64,000 nt of DNA. Origin: a virus. The first letter of the stretch is position 1; every line of letters begins with the position of its first letter. Position numbers and translations under genes: made by a program. Of the stretch, positions 15,080 to 22,188 are shown one piece after another. The notes under the pieces were generated by a model that saw only the letters and a list, made by a program, of their open reading frames with translations, had not been told where the DNA came from and ran no database searches. The stretch lies in the IMG/VR virus record IMGVR_UViG_3300050821_009780, positions 1 through 64,000 of that record, one strand, 5' to 3'.

Positions 15080-15336
15080 GACACGCTCACCCACGCACTG
15101 GCCGTGTTCAGCGCCTCGACGTAGCTCGCCGCAGCCACCACCTCGCCGATGAACTCGGAAACAAGATCGCCGTGGCCGTGGTTCCGCAGAGCCGCGCCCA
15201 CCTGGCCGGCCACGGCGAAGATGCTGCCGTTGCTGGTCAGCCTGACCGTGATGCCGGGGAACCTCGGCACGGGGCGATCGGTGCCGCCCGCGCCCTGCGC
15301 GTAGTGGAACAGCAGCTCCCTGTCTTTTCCGCTCAC
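15076..15336 (-). CDS. hypothetical protein, 86 aa
   Basis: MSGKDRELLFHYAQGAGG, then beta-rich FPGITVRLTSNGSIFAVAGQ and a helical end (FIGEVVAAASYVEALNTASA). Start and stop overlap neighbours by 4 nt. Function unknown. Confidence 0.6.
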   Translation of the reverse strand: MSGKDRELLFHYAQGAGGTDRPVPRFPGITVRLTSNGSIFAVAGQVGAALRNHGHGDLVSEFIGEVVAAASYVEALNTASAWVSVS

Positions 15337-15917
15337 TGCTGCCTCACCACCTCGTCCGGGCTGACCACGTGCAGGATGGAGTGCGACAGCCGCGCGTACG
15401 CGCCGCCGTGGCCGCCCAGCCTGGCCACGTTGACCAGCCGGCCCTTGTCGGCCAGCACCACGGCCAGGTCGCCGTCGGACACCCCGCCGTAGCTCTTGCC
15501 CTTGGGCAGGGTGACCCGGACCAGCGTGCCGGGGTGCAGCGTCACCTGTGCCGCCTCGGCCTCGGCGTACATGTGCGCGGCCATGGCGCTCCCGGCGGGA
15601 ACGCAGCGGCGCAGCTCCACGAAGTGCCGCCCGCCGTCGCCTTCCGCGACGGTCACGTACATGTAAGGACTGGCGGCGTCACGCTCGAAACTCAGGATGT
15701 TGCCCGTGTGCGCCCGCTGGTAGCGGTCCAGGAACGTCACCTCATGACCAGGGCGGTACATGTGCGGGCCGCCGTCTTTCTTGGGGAACTTGACCACGGC
15801 GCTGGTAATGGGAGCCTTAGCCGGTTTCGATGACGGTGCCGTGTACGGCTCAAGCGGGTCTTCCCGCTTGGCGAACTTGCTCTGGCCGAACAGGTCTGAT
15901 GTGCTCTTGGCGGTCAT
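15333..15917 (-). CDS. hypothetical protein with SH3/KOW-like segments, 194 aa
   Basis: A disordered basic N-terminus (TAKSTSDLFGQSKFAKRED ... SSKPAKAPI) precedes two small-barrel-like segments: YRPGHEVTFLDRYQRAHTGN (about 53-72) and LHPGTLVRVTLPKGKSYGG (about 125-143) with DLAVVLADKGRLVNVARL. The repeated pattern suggests tandem KOW/SH3 folds that bind nucleic acid or protein. ATG 15917 follows the TAA of the previous gene directly. Confidence 0.6.
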   Translation of the reverse strand: MTAKSTSDLFGQSKFAKREDPLEPYTAPSSKPAKAPITSAVVKFPKKDGGPHMYRPGHEVTFLDRYQRAHTGNILSFERDAASPYMYVTVAEGDGGRHFVELRRCVPAGSAMAAHMYAEAEAAQVTLHPGTLVRVTLPKGKSYGGVSDGDLAVVLADKGRLVNVARLGGHGGAYARLSHSILHVVSPDEVVRQQ

Positions 15918-16097
15918 TTACCTCGCCACCCTTACCTGCTCGGTCACCGAGCGGGGGTTGAAGCCGATGTGGATGCGCCTCGGCTGGTCGTCCTGCTCGT
16001 GCTGCGCGCCCAGCATGCGCATGAGCTGCTGCAGCTGGTCGCGCTCGCTGTATTCGTTCTGGTAGCCGTATCCGGGCTCGTGCCTGAGAATGTTCAT
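15918..16097 (-). CDS. hypothetical protein, 59 aa
   Basis: ATG 16097 after GGGAG. MNILRHEPGYGYQNEYSERD, then a Gln-rich helix (QLQQLMRMLGAQHEQDDQPR) and HIGFNPRSVTEQVRVAR. About 190 nt of apparently untranslated leader separate it from palindromic element copy 5. No family recognised. Confidence 0.6.
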   Translation of the reverse strand: MNILRHEPGYGYQNEYSERDQLQQLMRMLGAQHEQDDQPRRIHIGFNPRSVTEQVRVAR

Positions 16098-16290
16098 TGT
16101 GCCGCTCCCTTTTCTCTCTGTTACGAGAGCCGCAGGTGCCCGAGTTGAACGGGAGTGCGCGGTAACCCTCCGCGCCGACTGTGACGGGGGAACCGTCCCC
16201 ACCGAATGTCACCTGCGTAGTCGGGGGAGCGGGACCGGGCGGGGACTGTTGTTTTCGCTGTCCCCCTGTGCCCTGTTCCCCCTGCGCCCC
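16098..16290 (-). other. leader between palindromic element and gene
   Basis: No gene with a clear start; one frame is open and partly protein-like (TQVTFGGDGSPVTVGAEGYR) but lacks its own stop. Stretches GGGGGAACAGGGC and GGGGGACAGCG recur close together. Confidence 0.35.
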
Positions 16291-16320
16291 GTATAACTTG
16301 GTCAAGGCCAAGTCTATTCC
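16291..16320 (-). promoter_or_regulatory. palindromic intercistronic element, copy 5
   Basis: Minus strand: GGAATAG, ACTTGG-CCTTGA-CCAAGT, TATACG. Its core is identical to copy 1. It lies 5 nt past the stop of the 29-residue gene. Confidence 0.65.
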
Positions 16321-16325
16321 CTCTG

Positions 16326-16415
16326 CTACGACAGAGACAAGGCGGCGAACACGAACACGGCGGCGGCGAGCGCGACGGCCCCGTACGCCAGCACCGACAG
16401 CCAGAAGCGCCTCAC
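16326..16415 (-). CDS. 29-residue single-TM peptide
   Basis: GTG 16415 overlaps the upstream TGA. MRRFWLSVLAYGAVALAA followed by AVFVFAALSLS is one hydrophobic segment with a basic N-terminus. Small membrane peptide of unknown role. Confidence 0.55.
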   Translation of the reverse strand: MRRFWLSVLAYGAVALAAAVFVFAALSLS

Positions 16416-16999
16416 TTGAAGTGCCGGTCCGCGTCGGCCAGCAGGAACCGCAGCCGCCCCGCCAGCCGCAGCACCGTGCGCTCGCGCACGGTCGCCCAGC
16501 CGCCCCGCAGCTTGGTGTGCAGCGACGCCTCGTCCAGCTCCAGCGCGGCCTTCAGCAGCTGCGCCATGAGGTCGTCCCACAGCGGGACGGGCACGCTGTC
16601 CCCGGTCACATCCGCCGCCCGCCCGCCGGACCGCTGAATCATCTCGGCGACGTAGTGCCGCTGGAACTCGGACGGGAACTGGCGCCTCAGCTGCAGCAGC
16701 GCCGCCTGGCGGGCGGAATCGCGGAGGTGCCGCAGCTCGACGTTCTCCGGGATTTCGCGGATCTTGCGGTTGTACTCCTGGTTGGCCTCCCGGCACCCGC
16801 AGGTGCCCGCCGCGAGCGGCCATCCCCAATCCCCGCTGCGCTGGCGCTTGTGCTTCTGGTAGCCCCGGTTGGTGCCGTGCCGGAACTTGGCCTTGGGCGA
16901 ACTGAACGTCTTGCCGCAGTCGCCGCAGTGCACCTTGCCGCCCGGCAGCTTGGTGCGGTTCTTGGCATGGCGGCACGGCCACTGCTTGGTGGTGGGCAT
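16412..16999 (-). CDS. zinc-finger protein, 195 aa
   Basis: ATG 16999. The N-terminus has C9, H11 and then CGDCGKTFSSPKAK, a short zinc finger resembling a transposase or helicase zinc knuckle, followed by basic HGTNRGYQKHKRQRSGD and a CGCRE. The remaining ~110 residues are helical and charged. Nucleic-acid binding is inferred; no catalytic motif is seen. Confidence 0.6.
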   Translation of the reverse strand: MPTTKQWPCRHAKNRTKLPGGKVHCGDCGKTFSSPKAKFRHGTNRGYQKHKRQRSGDWGWPLAAGTCGCREANQEYNRKIREIPENVELRHLRDSARQAALLQLRRQFPSEFQRHYVAEMIQRSGGRAADVTGDSVPVPLWDDLMAQLLKAALELDEASLHTKLRGGWATVRERTVLRLAGRLRFLLADADRHFK

Positions 17000-17196
17000 A
17001 ACAGCTGATCTCCCGTGACGTAGTCGCGCAGCCAGCCGAACGTCTGCTCGCGGCCGGACCACTCCGCGTTGAACGGGGACCAGCCGGCCAGGGCGCGGTC
17101 GGTGGGCTGCTGCCACAGCAGCAGCATGCAGCTGGCGGCACTGACATCCAGCTCGGGCTTGCGGCGCAGGACATAGGACGGAAGCTCGAAGTTCAT
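16687..17196 (-). CDS. truncated or overprinted ORF (MNFEL...)
   Basis: ATG 17196 follows an AGGGAGC site. The first ~70 residues are protein-like (ELPSYVLRRKPELDVSAASC, LLLWQQPTDRALAGWSPFNA, then GREQTFGWLRDYVTGDQLL). From about residue 72 the frame is overprinted by the zinc-finger gene (start 16999), and its translation becomes Ser/Arg/Ala-rich and shadow-like down to a stop at 16687. The real gene probably lost its 3' end, or ends at a frameshift near 16990. Confidence 0.4.
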   Translation of the reverse strand: MNFELPSYVLRRKPELDVSAASCMLLLWQQPTDRALAGWSPFNAEWSGREQTFGWLRDYVTGDQLLCPPPSSGRAAMPRTAPSCRAARCTAATAARRSVRPRPSSGTAPTGATRSTSASAAGIGDGRSRRAPAGAGRPTRSTTARSAKSRRTSSCGTSAIPPARRRCCS

Positions 17197-17212
17197 GCTC
17201 CCTGGTACGGCC

Positions 17213-17374
17213 TCACAGCGCCTTGAGCGTGTTGTAGGTATCCCAGTGCTCGTGGCAGCAGAAGTACAGGTAGCCGCCGTGCTCGTAGTGCGTGTCACGG
17301 CGCGCGTCGCCGTCCATGCGGCCATCCCGGTCCTCGACCGGCTTCTCGCACAGCCAGCAAAAGAAGACGCTCAC
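17213..17374 (-). CDS. 53-residue Cys/His zinc protein
   Basis: GTG 17374, 3 nt after the sortase TAA. CWLCEKPVEDRDGR, then GGYLYFCCHEHWDTYNTLKA, gives a CxxC...CCxxH zinc-binding pattern. Frame, start context and tight spacing support it. Confidence 0.6.
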   Translation of the reverse strand: MSVFFCWLCEKPVEDRDGRMDGDARRDTHYEHGGYLYFCCHEHWDTYNTLKAL

Positions 17375-17376
17375 CG

Positions 17377-18039
17377 TTACGGCACCAGGTGGGCGTAGGC
17401 GATGATCGAATCCAGGTAGTGCCCGGTGGCGGCGTCGAACGGCCCGCCGCAGGTGACCAGCCGGAGCTCCGGCGCTCCCGCGGACGCGAACACCCGGGAC
17501 GGCTGGAAGGAATCCTTGGCAATCACCTGCACCCCGTCGGTGTCGAAGCGGGCGGTCCGGCCATCTTCCAGCACGACTTCGACGAGGTCGCCCCTGACGA
17601 GGTTCTTGAGCCGGTAGAACACCGAGGGCCCCTGGTAGCTGTCCACGTGGCCGAGGATGACGGCGGTGCCCTGCTGGCCGGGGGTGACGCTGCCGTCGTA
17701 CCAGCTCGCCAGGTTGTGGTTGCCCAGGGGCGGGACGGCCATGGTGCCATCGCTGTTCAGGCCGAGGGGCTCCACCGGCGCGTCCACCCCGAGCACCGGG
17801 ATCTCTATCCGGTCCGGAGCCGAGCGGGCCAGCGCGACCGCCCGGGAGGCGGGTGCCCGGGGCGGCGGCGTCGGCGAGACGGTGGTCGGAATCACCTGGG
17901 CCGCCGCGGGCGGCAGCTGGACCTTATCCAGTACCGCCCGCGCGACCAGGAACCCTCCGGCTGCCAGCAGCACCACGGCGGCGGCGACAGCCGCCTTGCC
18001 GTGCCACCGGGAACTGCGGTGGTGCCTGCCCCTGCTCAC
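17377..18039 (-). CDS. sortase (class E/F-like, actinobacterial)
   Basis: 220 residues. Basic N-terminus, one TM at about 16-35, a Pro-rich spacer, then the catalytic barrel from about 77. His131 (VILGHVDS) and Cys197 (LRLVTCGGPFD) are the catalytic His and Cys of transpeptidase sortases. The usual Arg is not where I expect it (GHYLDSIIAY instead of an Arg-containing strand). Sortases cleave an LPXTG-like signal and attach the protein to peptidoglycan. GTG 18039 overlaps the TGA of an LPXTG-like substrate gene, so enzyme and substrate are co-transcribed. A sortase is unusual in a phage genome. Confidence 0.85.
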   Translation of the reverse strand: MSRGRHHRSSRWHGKAAVAAAVVLLAAGGFLVARAVLDKVQLPPAAAQVIPTTVSPTPPPRAPASRAVALARSAPDRIEIPVLGVDAPVEPLGLNSDGTMAVPPLGNHNLASWYDGSVTPGQQGTAVILGHVDSYQGPSVFYRLKNLVRGDLVEVVLEDGRTARFDTDGVQVIAKDSFQPSRVFASAGAPELRLVTCGGPFDAATGHYLDSIIAYAHLVP

Positions 18040-18881
18040 TGCTGGCGGCGGAGCCTCCGCACCAGCAGCAGGCCGCCGGCCGCCGCGGCCAGGCCGCCGG
18101 CCGAAGCCATCACAATCAGGCCGGCACCGGGCCCGGTGCCGCCGCCGGTAGCGGGAGCCCCGACCGGCACGGCAGTGGACGCGGGAGCCGTCGTGACCGG
18201 AACCGTAACCGGGGTCGTGGCCGGCGTCGCGGGCATGGTGGTGCCGTTCCCGTTGCCGTTAACCACGGCGACGGCGGCGAACCCGGCCTGCTCGATCTGC
18301 GCGGTGCTCAGCCCCTGGCACTGGGCCAGCACGCGCGCCTCGGAGAAGGCCACCGCATCGGTCATGGCGGTGCTGTGCGTGCGGGCGAAGGCCACCAGCG
18401 CGGCGGTGCAGTCGGCCACGGTGGGGGTCGTCATGGTTGCGCTTGCGGAGGCGCTGGGGGTCATGCTGGGGGTCGCGGTGGCGGTCGCCCCGGACACCAG
18501 GGTGGTGAACGACATGTCCCCGCCGGGGACGGTCACGCCGCCGGACACCGCGTCCACCCGGAAGTGGTAGGTGGTGCTGGGGGCCAGCCCGGTGACGCCG
18601 GCGGACACCACCTCGGTGGTGAACCCGTTGCCCGCGTTGACGGAGCCGGTGGTGGAGCCGTACGCGACCGTGGTCCCGTACTCGAACTGGTAGGTGGTGT
18701 CGTTTCCCTCGGGGTTGACGGTGCCGTTCAGCGTCGCGCTCGTGGCGGCGACGTTGGTGGCGGGCAGCGTGCCGGCGGTCTGCGGCACGGCGGCCGAAGA
18801 CGGCCCGGCGGCGACCGCCAGCCCGGCCATCGCCAGGAGCGGGGCAACCGCCAGCCGGCGGCAGAACTTAGCTAGCATCAT
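18036..18881 (-). CDS. secreted Fn3-domain protein with LPXTG-like sorting signal
   Basis: 281 residues. Signal peptide at 1-30 (RRLAVAPLLAMAGLAVAAGP). A fibronectin-III-type domain at about 38-125 (SATLNGTVNPEGNDTTYQFE, LAPSTTYHFRVDAV), then a Thr/Ser/Pro linker and a helical Cys pair region. The C-terminus has APATGGG at 242-248, a hydrophobic stretch and RRLRRQQ, the layout of a cell-wall sorting signal with Ala replacing the first residue of L-P/A-x-T-G. It is immediately upstream of, and overlaps, the sortase gene, and is its likely substrate. Surface display on the infected cell is inferred. Confidence 0.75.
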   Translation of the reverse strand: MMLAKFCRRLAVAPLLAMAGLAVAAGPSSAAVPQTAGTLPATNVAATSATLNGTVNPEGNDTTYQFEYGTTVAYGSTTGSVNAGNGFTTEVVSAGVTGLAPSTTYHFRVDAVSGGVTVPGGDMSFTTLVSGATATATPSMTPSASASATMTTPTVADCTAALVAFARTHSTAMTDAVAFSEARVLAQCQGLSTAQIEQAGFAAVAVVNGNGNGTTMPATPATTPVTVPVTTAPASTAVPVGAPATGGGTGPGAGLIVMASAGGLAAAAGGLLLVRRLRRQQ

Positions 18882-18894
18882 GGTCGTCCGATCG

Positions 18895-20220
18895 TCAGGT
18901 CGGCATATCTGTTGGTGTGCCCGTGGCGGGAGTGGCGGGTGCGGCAGGCGGGGCAGGAGCAGGTGCCGCAGCGCCCGGTACCGGCTGCGCAGCGGAGACG
19001 GTGACGCCGCCCGGGTACGCGGCGGAGACGACGATCCCGGCCCCGTCGGCGGTCGGCGTGATCGGTGACGGCTGGCCGGTCAGCGCGGGGCAGCCCAGCA
19101 GCATCCAGGTGAGGCTGAACCGCCCGGCCAGCACCAGGGCCAGGCTGTTGCCGATCATGGCGAACCCCGGTGCGGGGAACTTGTTCTCGATCGCCGCGTC
19201 GGCGGCGAGCCGGACCGCGCCGGTGCGGGACAGCTCGCCGCACCAGGCGGCGGTGTCCTGGTCGTTGAGGGTGAACGGCTGGTCCACCTGGGCGCGGTAG
19301 AGGTCGTCGAGCGGGAGGTTCGGCACCCCGTTGCCGGCGGGCGCGACGAAATTGCCGTTGTTCGTGACGAACTCGTCGCTTCCGGGCACCAGCGCGACGG
19401 GCGCGGCCTGCCAGTAGGCCGCCTGCGCCTCCTGCAGCGCCCCGGACGGGCTGGTGGCCGCGCCGCTGACGGCAGGATCGAGGCTGGGCACCTGCCACTC
19501 GGCGCAGCCGAGCGCCTGCTGCAGGAAGTTCAGCAGATGTTCGTCTGAGCCGTTGGAGACCCCGTTATCGAAGGCGTAGGTGACCGGGACGTTGTCGGAC
19601 GGGTCCTGATCCACCACGGAGAAGTCGCGGGTGGTAGGGCAGGGCATGTGGTCGGCGGTGGACGTGCCGGGGGCGGGGACAGTGACCTGCCCGCGCTGCA
19701 CCGCCGCGTTCAGCGCCCGGAAGAACGGCACCGAACCGGCGTAGGACTGCTGGGCGAAGTTGACGAAGCTGCCCGCGCCTGGGCCGGTGAGCTTCAGCAC
19801 GTTGCCGTTGAACCCGGTCCAGATGCTGACGACATCCCCGTGGCGCAGCCTGGGCACGGGCGGGACGACGGGAGGCTGCTGCCCGGTGCTGACCACCACC
19901 GGGTCGTAGACGGACAGCTGCCCGGTGGACGGGCTGTAGACGGTCGCCTGCACGAACGCGGCGGTGCCCTGGTCCATCTCGCTGCACGCGGTGGCGGCCG
20001 AGCTGAGCACGTACGGGGTGGCCAGGCCCTCGGCCGACAGCGGATCGCGCGGGACGGTGAGGGTGCACTGGGGCGCGGCGGTCAGCGGCGCGGTCAGCGC
20101 GAAATCAGCGGTCGGCTGGCTTTGTCCGGGCTGGTCGGCGGAGGCGGCGCCGCCGAGCGCGGTCACGGCCAGGACGACGGCCGAGGCGAGCGCGGCGGTG
20201 CGCGCGGTTAGCCTGCTCAT
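18895..20220 (-). CDS. secreted protein, 441 aa
   Basis: A signal peptide at 1-28 (AALASAVVLAVTALGGAASA) is followed by a Cys-containing extracellular domain (QCTLTVPRDPLSAEGLATPY, GDVVSIWTGFNGNVLKLTGP). The second half has NFVAPAGNGVPNLPLDDLYR and a Pro/Ala-rich tail ending AAPATPATGTPTDMPT. The terminal PATG has no hydrophobic stretch after it, so it is not a sorting signal by itself. No enzyme family recognised. It lies between the ferredoxin gene and the sortase substrate. Confidence 0.7.
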   Translation of the reverse strand: MSRLTARTAALASAVVLAVTALGGAASADQPGQSQPTADFALTAPLTAAPQCTLTVPRDPLSAEGLATPYVLSSAATACSEMDQGTAAFVQATVYSPSTGQLSVYDPVVVSTGQQPPVVPPVPRLRHGDVVSIWTGFNGNVLKLTGPGAGSFVNFAQQSYAGSVPFFRALNAAVQRGQVTVPAPGTSTADHMPCPTTRDFSVVDQDPSDNVPVTYAFDNGVSNGSDEHLLNFLQQALGCAEWQVPSLDPAVSGAATSPSGALQEAQAAYWQAAPVALVPGSDEFVTNNGNFVAPAGNGVPNLPLDDLYRAQVDQPFTLNDQDTAAWCGELSRTGAVRLAADAAIENKFPAPGFAMIGNSLALVLAGRFSLTWMLLGCPALTGQPSPITPTADGAGIVVSAAYPGGVTVSAAQPVPGAAAPAPAPPAAPATPATGTPTDMPT

Positions 20221-20464
20221 GGCCGGTTAAATCGGTGAAGTGCCCGGCGTTGGCCTGCCGGTAGTGCGCCAGCTCCGCCGGCAGGTCGGCCGCGTAGTAG
20301 ATGGCGTCAGACGGGCAGGCGGGCTCGCACGCCCCGCAGTCGATGCACGACTGCGGGTTGATGAACATCATGCTGGTGCCCTCGGCCAGGCAGTCCACCG
20401 GGCACACGTCCAGGCAGGAACGGTCCAGGCTGTCCGCGCAGGCGGCGGTCACCACATAGGTCAC
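20105..20464 (-). CDS. fdxA-like: FdxA-type 7Fe ferredoxin (3Fe-4S/4Fe-4S)
   Basis: 119 residues. Cys at about 9, 17, 21 and 25 (ACADSLDRSCLDVCPVDC) and CIDCGACEPACPSDAIYY carry the two clusters of bacterial 7Fe ferredoxins. HYRQANAGHF matches the conserved end of the actinobacterial family. After about residue 80 the frame runs on into Arg-rich sequence and overlaps the secreted-protein gene by 116 nt. A one-base shift would give a natural TAA at the expected end, so the 3' end may be frameshifted. It would donate electrons to a host or phage enzyme that is not identified here. Confidence 0.8.
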   Translation of the reverse strand: MTYVVTAACADSLDRSCLDVCPVDCLAEGTSMMFINPQSCIDCGACEPACPSDAIYYAADLPAELAHYRQANAGHFTDLTGHEQANRAHRRARLGRRPGRDRARRRRLRRPARTKPADR

Positions 20465-20784
20465 GGGCCGGCGGGCGGGGCGGGCGGGGTCTCCAGCCCC
20501 TTCACCTGCTCGTCCACGGCCTGCAGGGCGGCGACGGCGGCGGTCAGCCCGGACGTGTCCACCGGCTGCCCGGCGGCGAGCTGGCCCTGAATAGCGGAAA
20601 CGGCGGCGACGAGGTCGGCGGTAACCGCCTGGATGGCGGAGATTGCCGACCTGATGTCATCCTGTGCAGCCATGAGCTTGCCTACTTTCTGGGAGAGTCC
20701 TGCGACCGCAGCCTGCAGGGCACCGACCTGCTTCGTCAGTGCCGTGATAGCCGGCTGCCACGGTGCCCACGTAAACGGCGACAT
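20461..20784 (-). CDS. coiled-coil protein, 107 aa
   Basis: ATG 20784 (MSPFTWAPWQPAITALTKQV). Long heptad-rich helix with small residues (GALQAAVAGLSQKVGKLMAA, IRSAISAIQAVTADLVAAVS) and a Pro-rich end. An internal ATG (20673) is an alternative start. Its 5' end is overprinted by the endonuclease VII gene for 49 nt, as if that gene had inserted there. Likely structural or scaffold-like; no family recognised. Confidence 0.55.
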   Translation of the reverse strand: MSPFTWAPWQPAITALTKQVGALQAAVAGLSQKVGKLMAAQDDIRSAISAIQAVTADLVAAVSAIQGQLAAGQPVDTSGLTAAVAALQAVDEQVKGLETPPAPPAGP

Positions 20785-21368
20785 GCCCTGGTGATCGGTG
20801 CAGTAGCACCATGCTCGTAGAGGTAGTTGATTCCTGCCTCCAGCACCTCGACGTTGTCGCGGGCATGGCCAATCATAAGGTTGCAATGCTTGCACAGCAG
20901 CCCCCGGAGCGCACCGCCCTCCTCATGGTCATGGTCGATGCAGAAATACTCATCCTCCTGACCGCTAAACCCACGCCACGGCTTGCTAGTACCGCAGATG
21001 GCACACTTGCCTTCTTGCTTCGCGAACTGCTCGGCGTACCACTCAGGAGTAGCCCCGATCTCAGCCCAGCGACGCTCACGGCTGTACTGACGCATGTGTG
21101 CACGACGAGCTTCCAGCTGCTCATCAGTGAGGCTGTCGCCCCAGTGCTGACCTGACGCCTTACGTTCACGCCTAAGTGCCCTATTGGCATCTCGGACCTT
21201 AACACGTACGTCCTGTGCATTCTCCGTACGATGCGCCTTCTTACGGTCACGGTCGCACGGCTTGCACCGCTCCATGATCCCGCGCTTACGGCTAGCGTCC
21301 TTGACTGACTCTTCCACCGGGAACTTCTCGTGGCAGTCCCGGCACACGAACGTCTCTCTGTTCTGCAT
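20736..21368 (-). CDS. endonuclease VII-family (HNH) homing-type nuclease
   Basis: 210 residues. A Cys-rich N-terminus (CRDCHEKFP, CKPCDRDRKK) precedes a basic helical linker. The recombination endonuclease VII core is KQEGKCAICGTSK ... FCIDHDHEEGGALRGLLCKHCN (about 120-175), with the catalytic DHDH and zinc Cys. Free-standing members in phages behave as homing or mobile endonucleases. It starts after a hairpin and overprints the next gene, consistent with insertion. An upstream GTG at 21386 is possible. Confidence 0.85.
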   Translation of the reverse strand: MQNRETFVCRDCHEKFPVEESVKDASRKRGIMERCKPCDRDRKKAHRTENAQDVRVKVRDANRALRRERKASGQHWGDSLTDEQLEARRAHMRQYSRERRWAEIGATPEWYAEQFAKQEGKCAICGTSKPWRGFSGQEDEYFCIDHDHEEGGALRGLLCKHCNLMIGHARDNVEVLEAGINYLYEHGATAPITRACRRLRGHRGSRLSRH

Positions 21369-21394
21369 TGAACGAGAATAGCACACTAGCGAAG

Positions 21395-21442
21395 GTAAAC
21401 ACCCACCAGATTATTTTCCCTGGTCAGCGCTTGGGTGTTTAC
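21395..21442 (-). terminator. long inverted repeat after tail-fibre gene
   Basis: GTAAACACCCA (21395-21405) and TGGGTGTTTAC (21432-21442) are perfect 11-bp inverted copies with a 26-nt interior that contains a smaller CCAG/CTGG stem. It follows the stop of the 247-residue gene and separates the tail operon from the cargo block. Confidence 0.55.
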
Positions 21443-21444
21443 GA

Positions 21445-22188
21445 CTATAAGCTGAAAACGATCGTGGTCGAGAAGACCCAGCTCGCGCCTGATGCCTTCG
21501 TTCCAAGGCTGGAGATCTTGTGGTTGATCATGGACCGAAGCGTGGTGAACACATGCCCGGAGGCAAGTTGGGTACCTGCCGCGATAGTGGTCCCGGTCGC
21601 CCAGCACCACTCGTTCCAGGCGAAGTTGGCGTTGCCCGACGCGAACGTGCACTGATTGTTGATAGTGGCCGGACCGGTAATAGACGGGAACGTCGCATCC
21701 GACCCCTGGTAATAGGCATTGGCCGTGTTGTCGGAGCCGAGCGCGGTATCGGAGGTGGTCGCGGCGGTCGCAGTGGTGCCAACGCCGACGACGGTCTGCG
21801 TGGTGGTCATCGTGGTGGCAGAGCCGCCGCCTGTGCAGTAGTTGATGATCTGGGTGAGTCCGCCGTTGACGAGGATGTTGCCGTCGTCGTAGGCGTACCC
21901 GTCCTCCGGGCCCTCCGGGAACAGCTCGCGGAGCCAGTTGCCGTGCAGGTCGTGGACGTAGTGCGACTTCGCCTCACCGTGTGCACGGTGACTGCGCAGG
22001 GTGGCGACGGGGGCACCATCCCGCTCGCCTAGGGGGATGTGCTTCAGCAGGGGGAGGCGGCGCCAGCCGATCGCATCCGCCAGCTTCTTCTCCGCCCAGC
22101 TCGTCTGGTCGATCGAGTACTTCGAGATCGTGCTGTACGGGTGCCAGTGGATGTGCTCCGCGCACTCGCGGTCGATCAGGGCAGGCAT
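21445..22188 (-). CDS. minor tail/fibre protein, 247 aa
   Basis: ATG 22188 follows GGAGGA at 4 nt. An N-terminal domain (RECAEHIHWHPYSTISKYSI, GEAKSHYVHDLHGNWLRELF) is followed by a Thr/Ala/Gly-rich beta region (TTTQTVVGVGTTATAATTSD) with conserved-looking INNQCTFASGNANFAWNEWC and a C-terminal TKASGASWVFSTTIVFSL. Such endings occur in tail-fibre and head-fibre tips. Last gene of the tail operon. Confidence 0.6.
   Translation of the reverse strand: MPALIDRECAEHIHWHPYSTISKYSIDQTSWAEKKLADAIGWRRLPLLKHIPLGERDGAPVATLRSHRAHGEAKSHYVHDLHGNWLRELFPEGPEDGYAYDDGNILVNGGLTQIINYCTGGGSATTMTTTQTVVGVGTTATAATTSDTALGSDNTANAYYQGSDATFPSITGPATINNQCTFASGNANFAWNEWCWATGTTIAAGTQLASGHVFTTLRSMINHKISSLGTKASGASWVFSTTIVFSL

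Noticed and set aside
15850-16311. Open frame through the leader after palindromic element copy 5
   Set aside because: Partly protein-like (TQVTFGGDGSPV) but no convincing start, and it overprints a better-supported gene downstream; left as leader.
18895-18960. Second sorting signal at the end of the 441-residue secreted protein (PATPATG)
   Set aside because: No hydrophobic segment or basic tail follows, so it cannot be a sortase substrate by the known rule.
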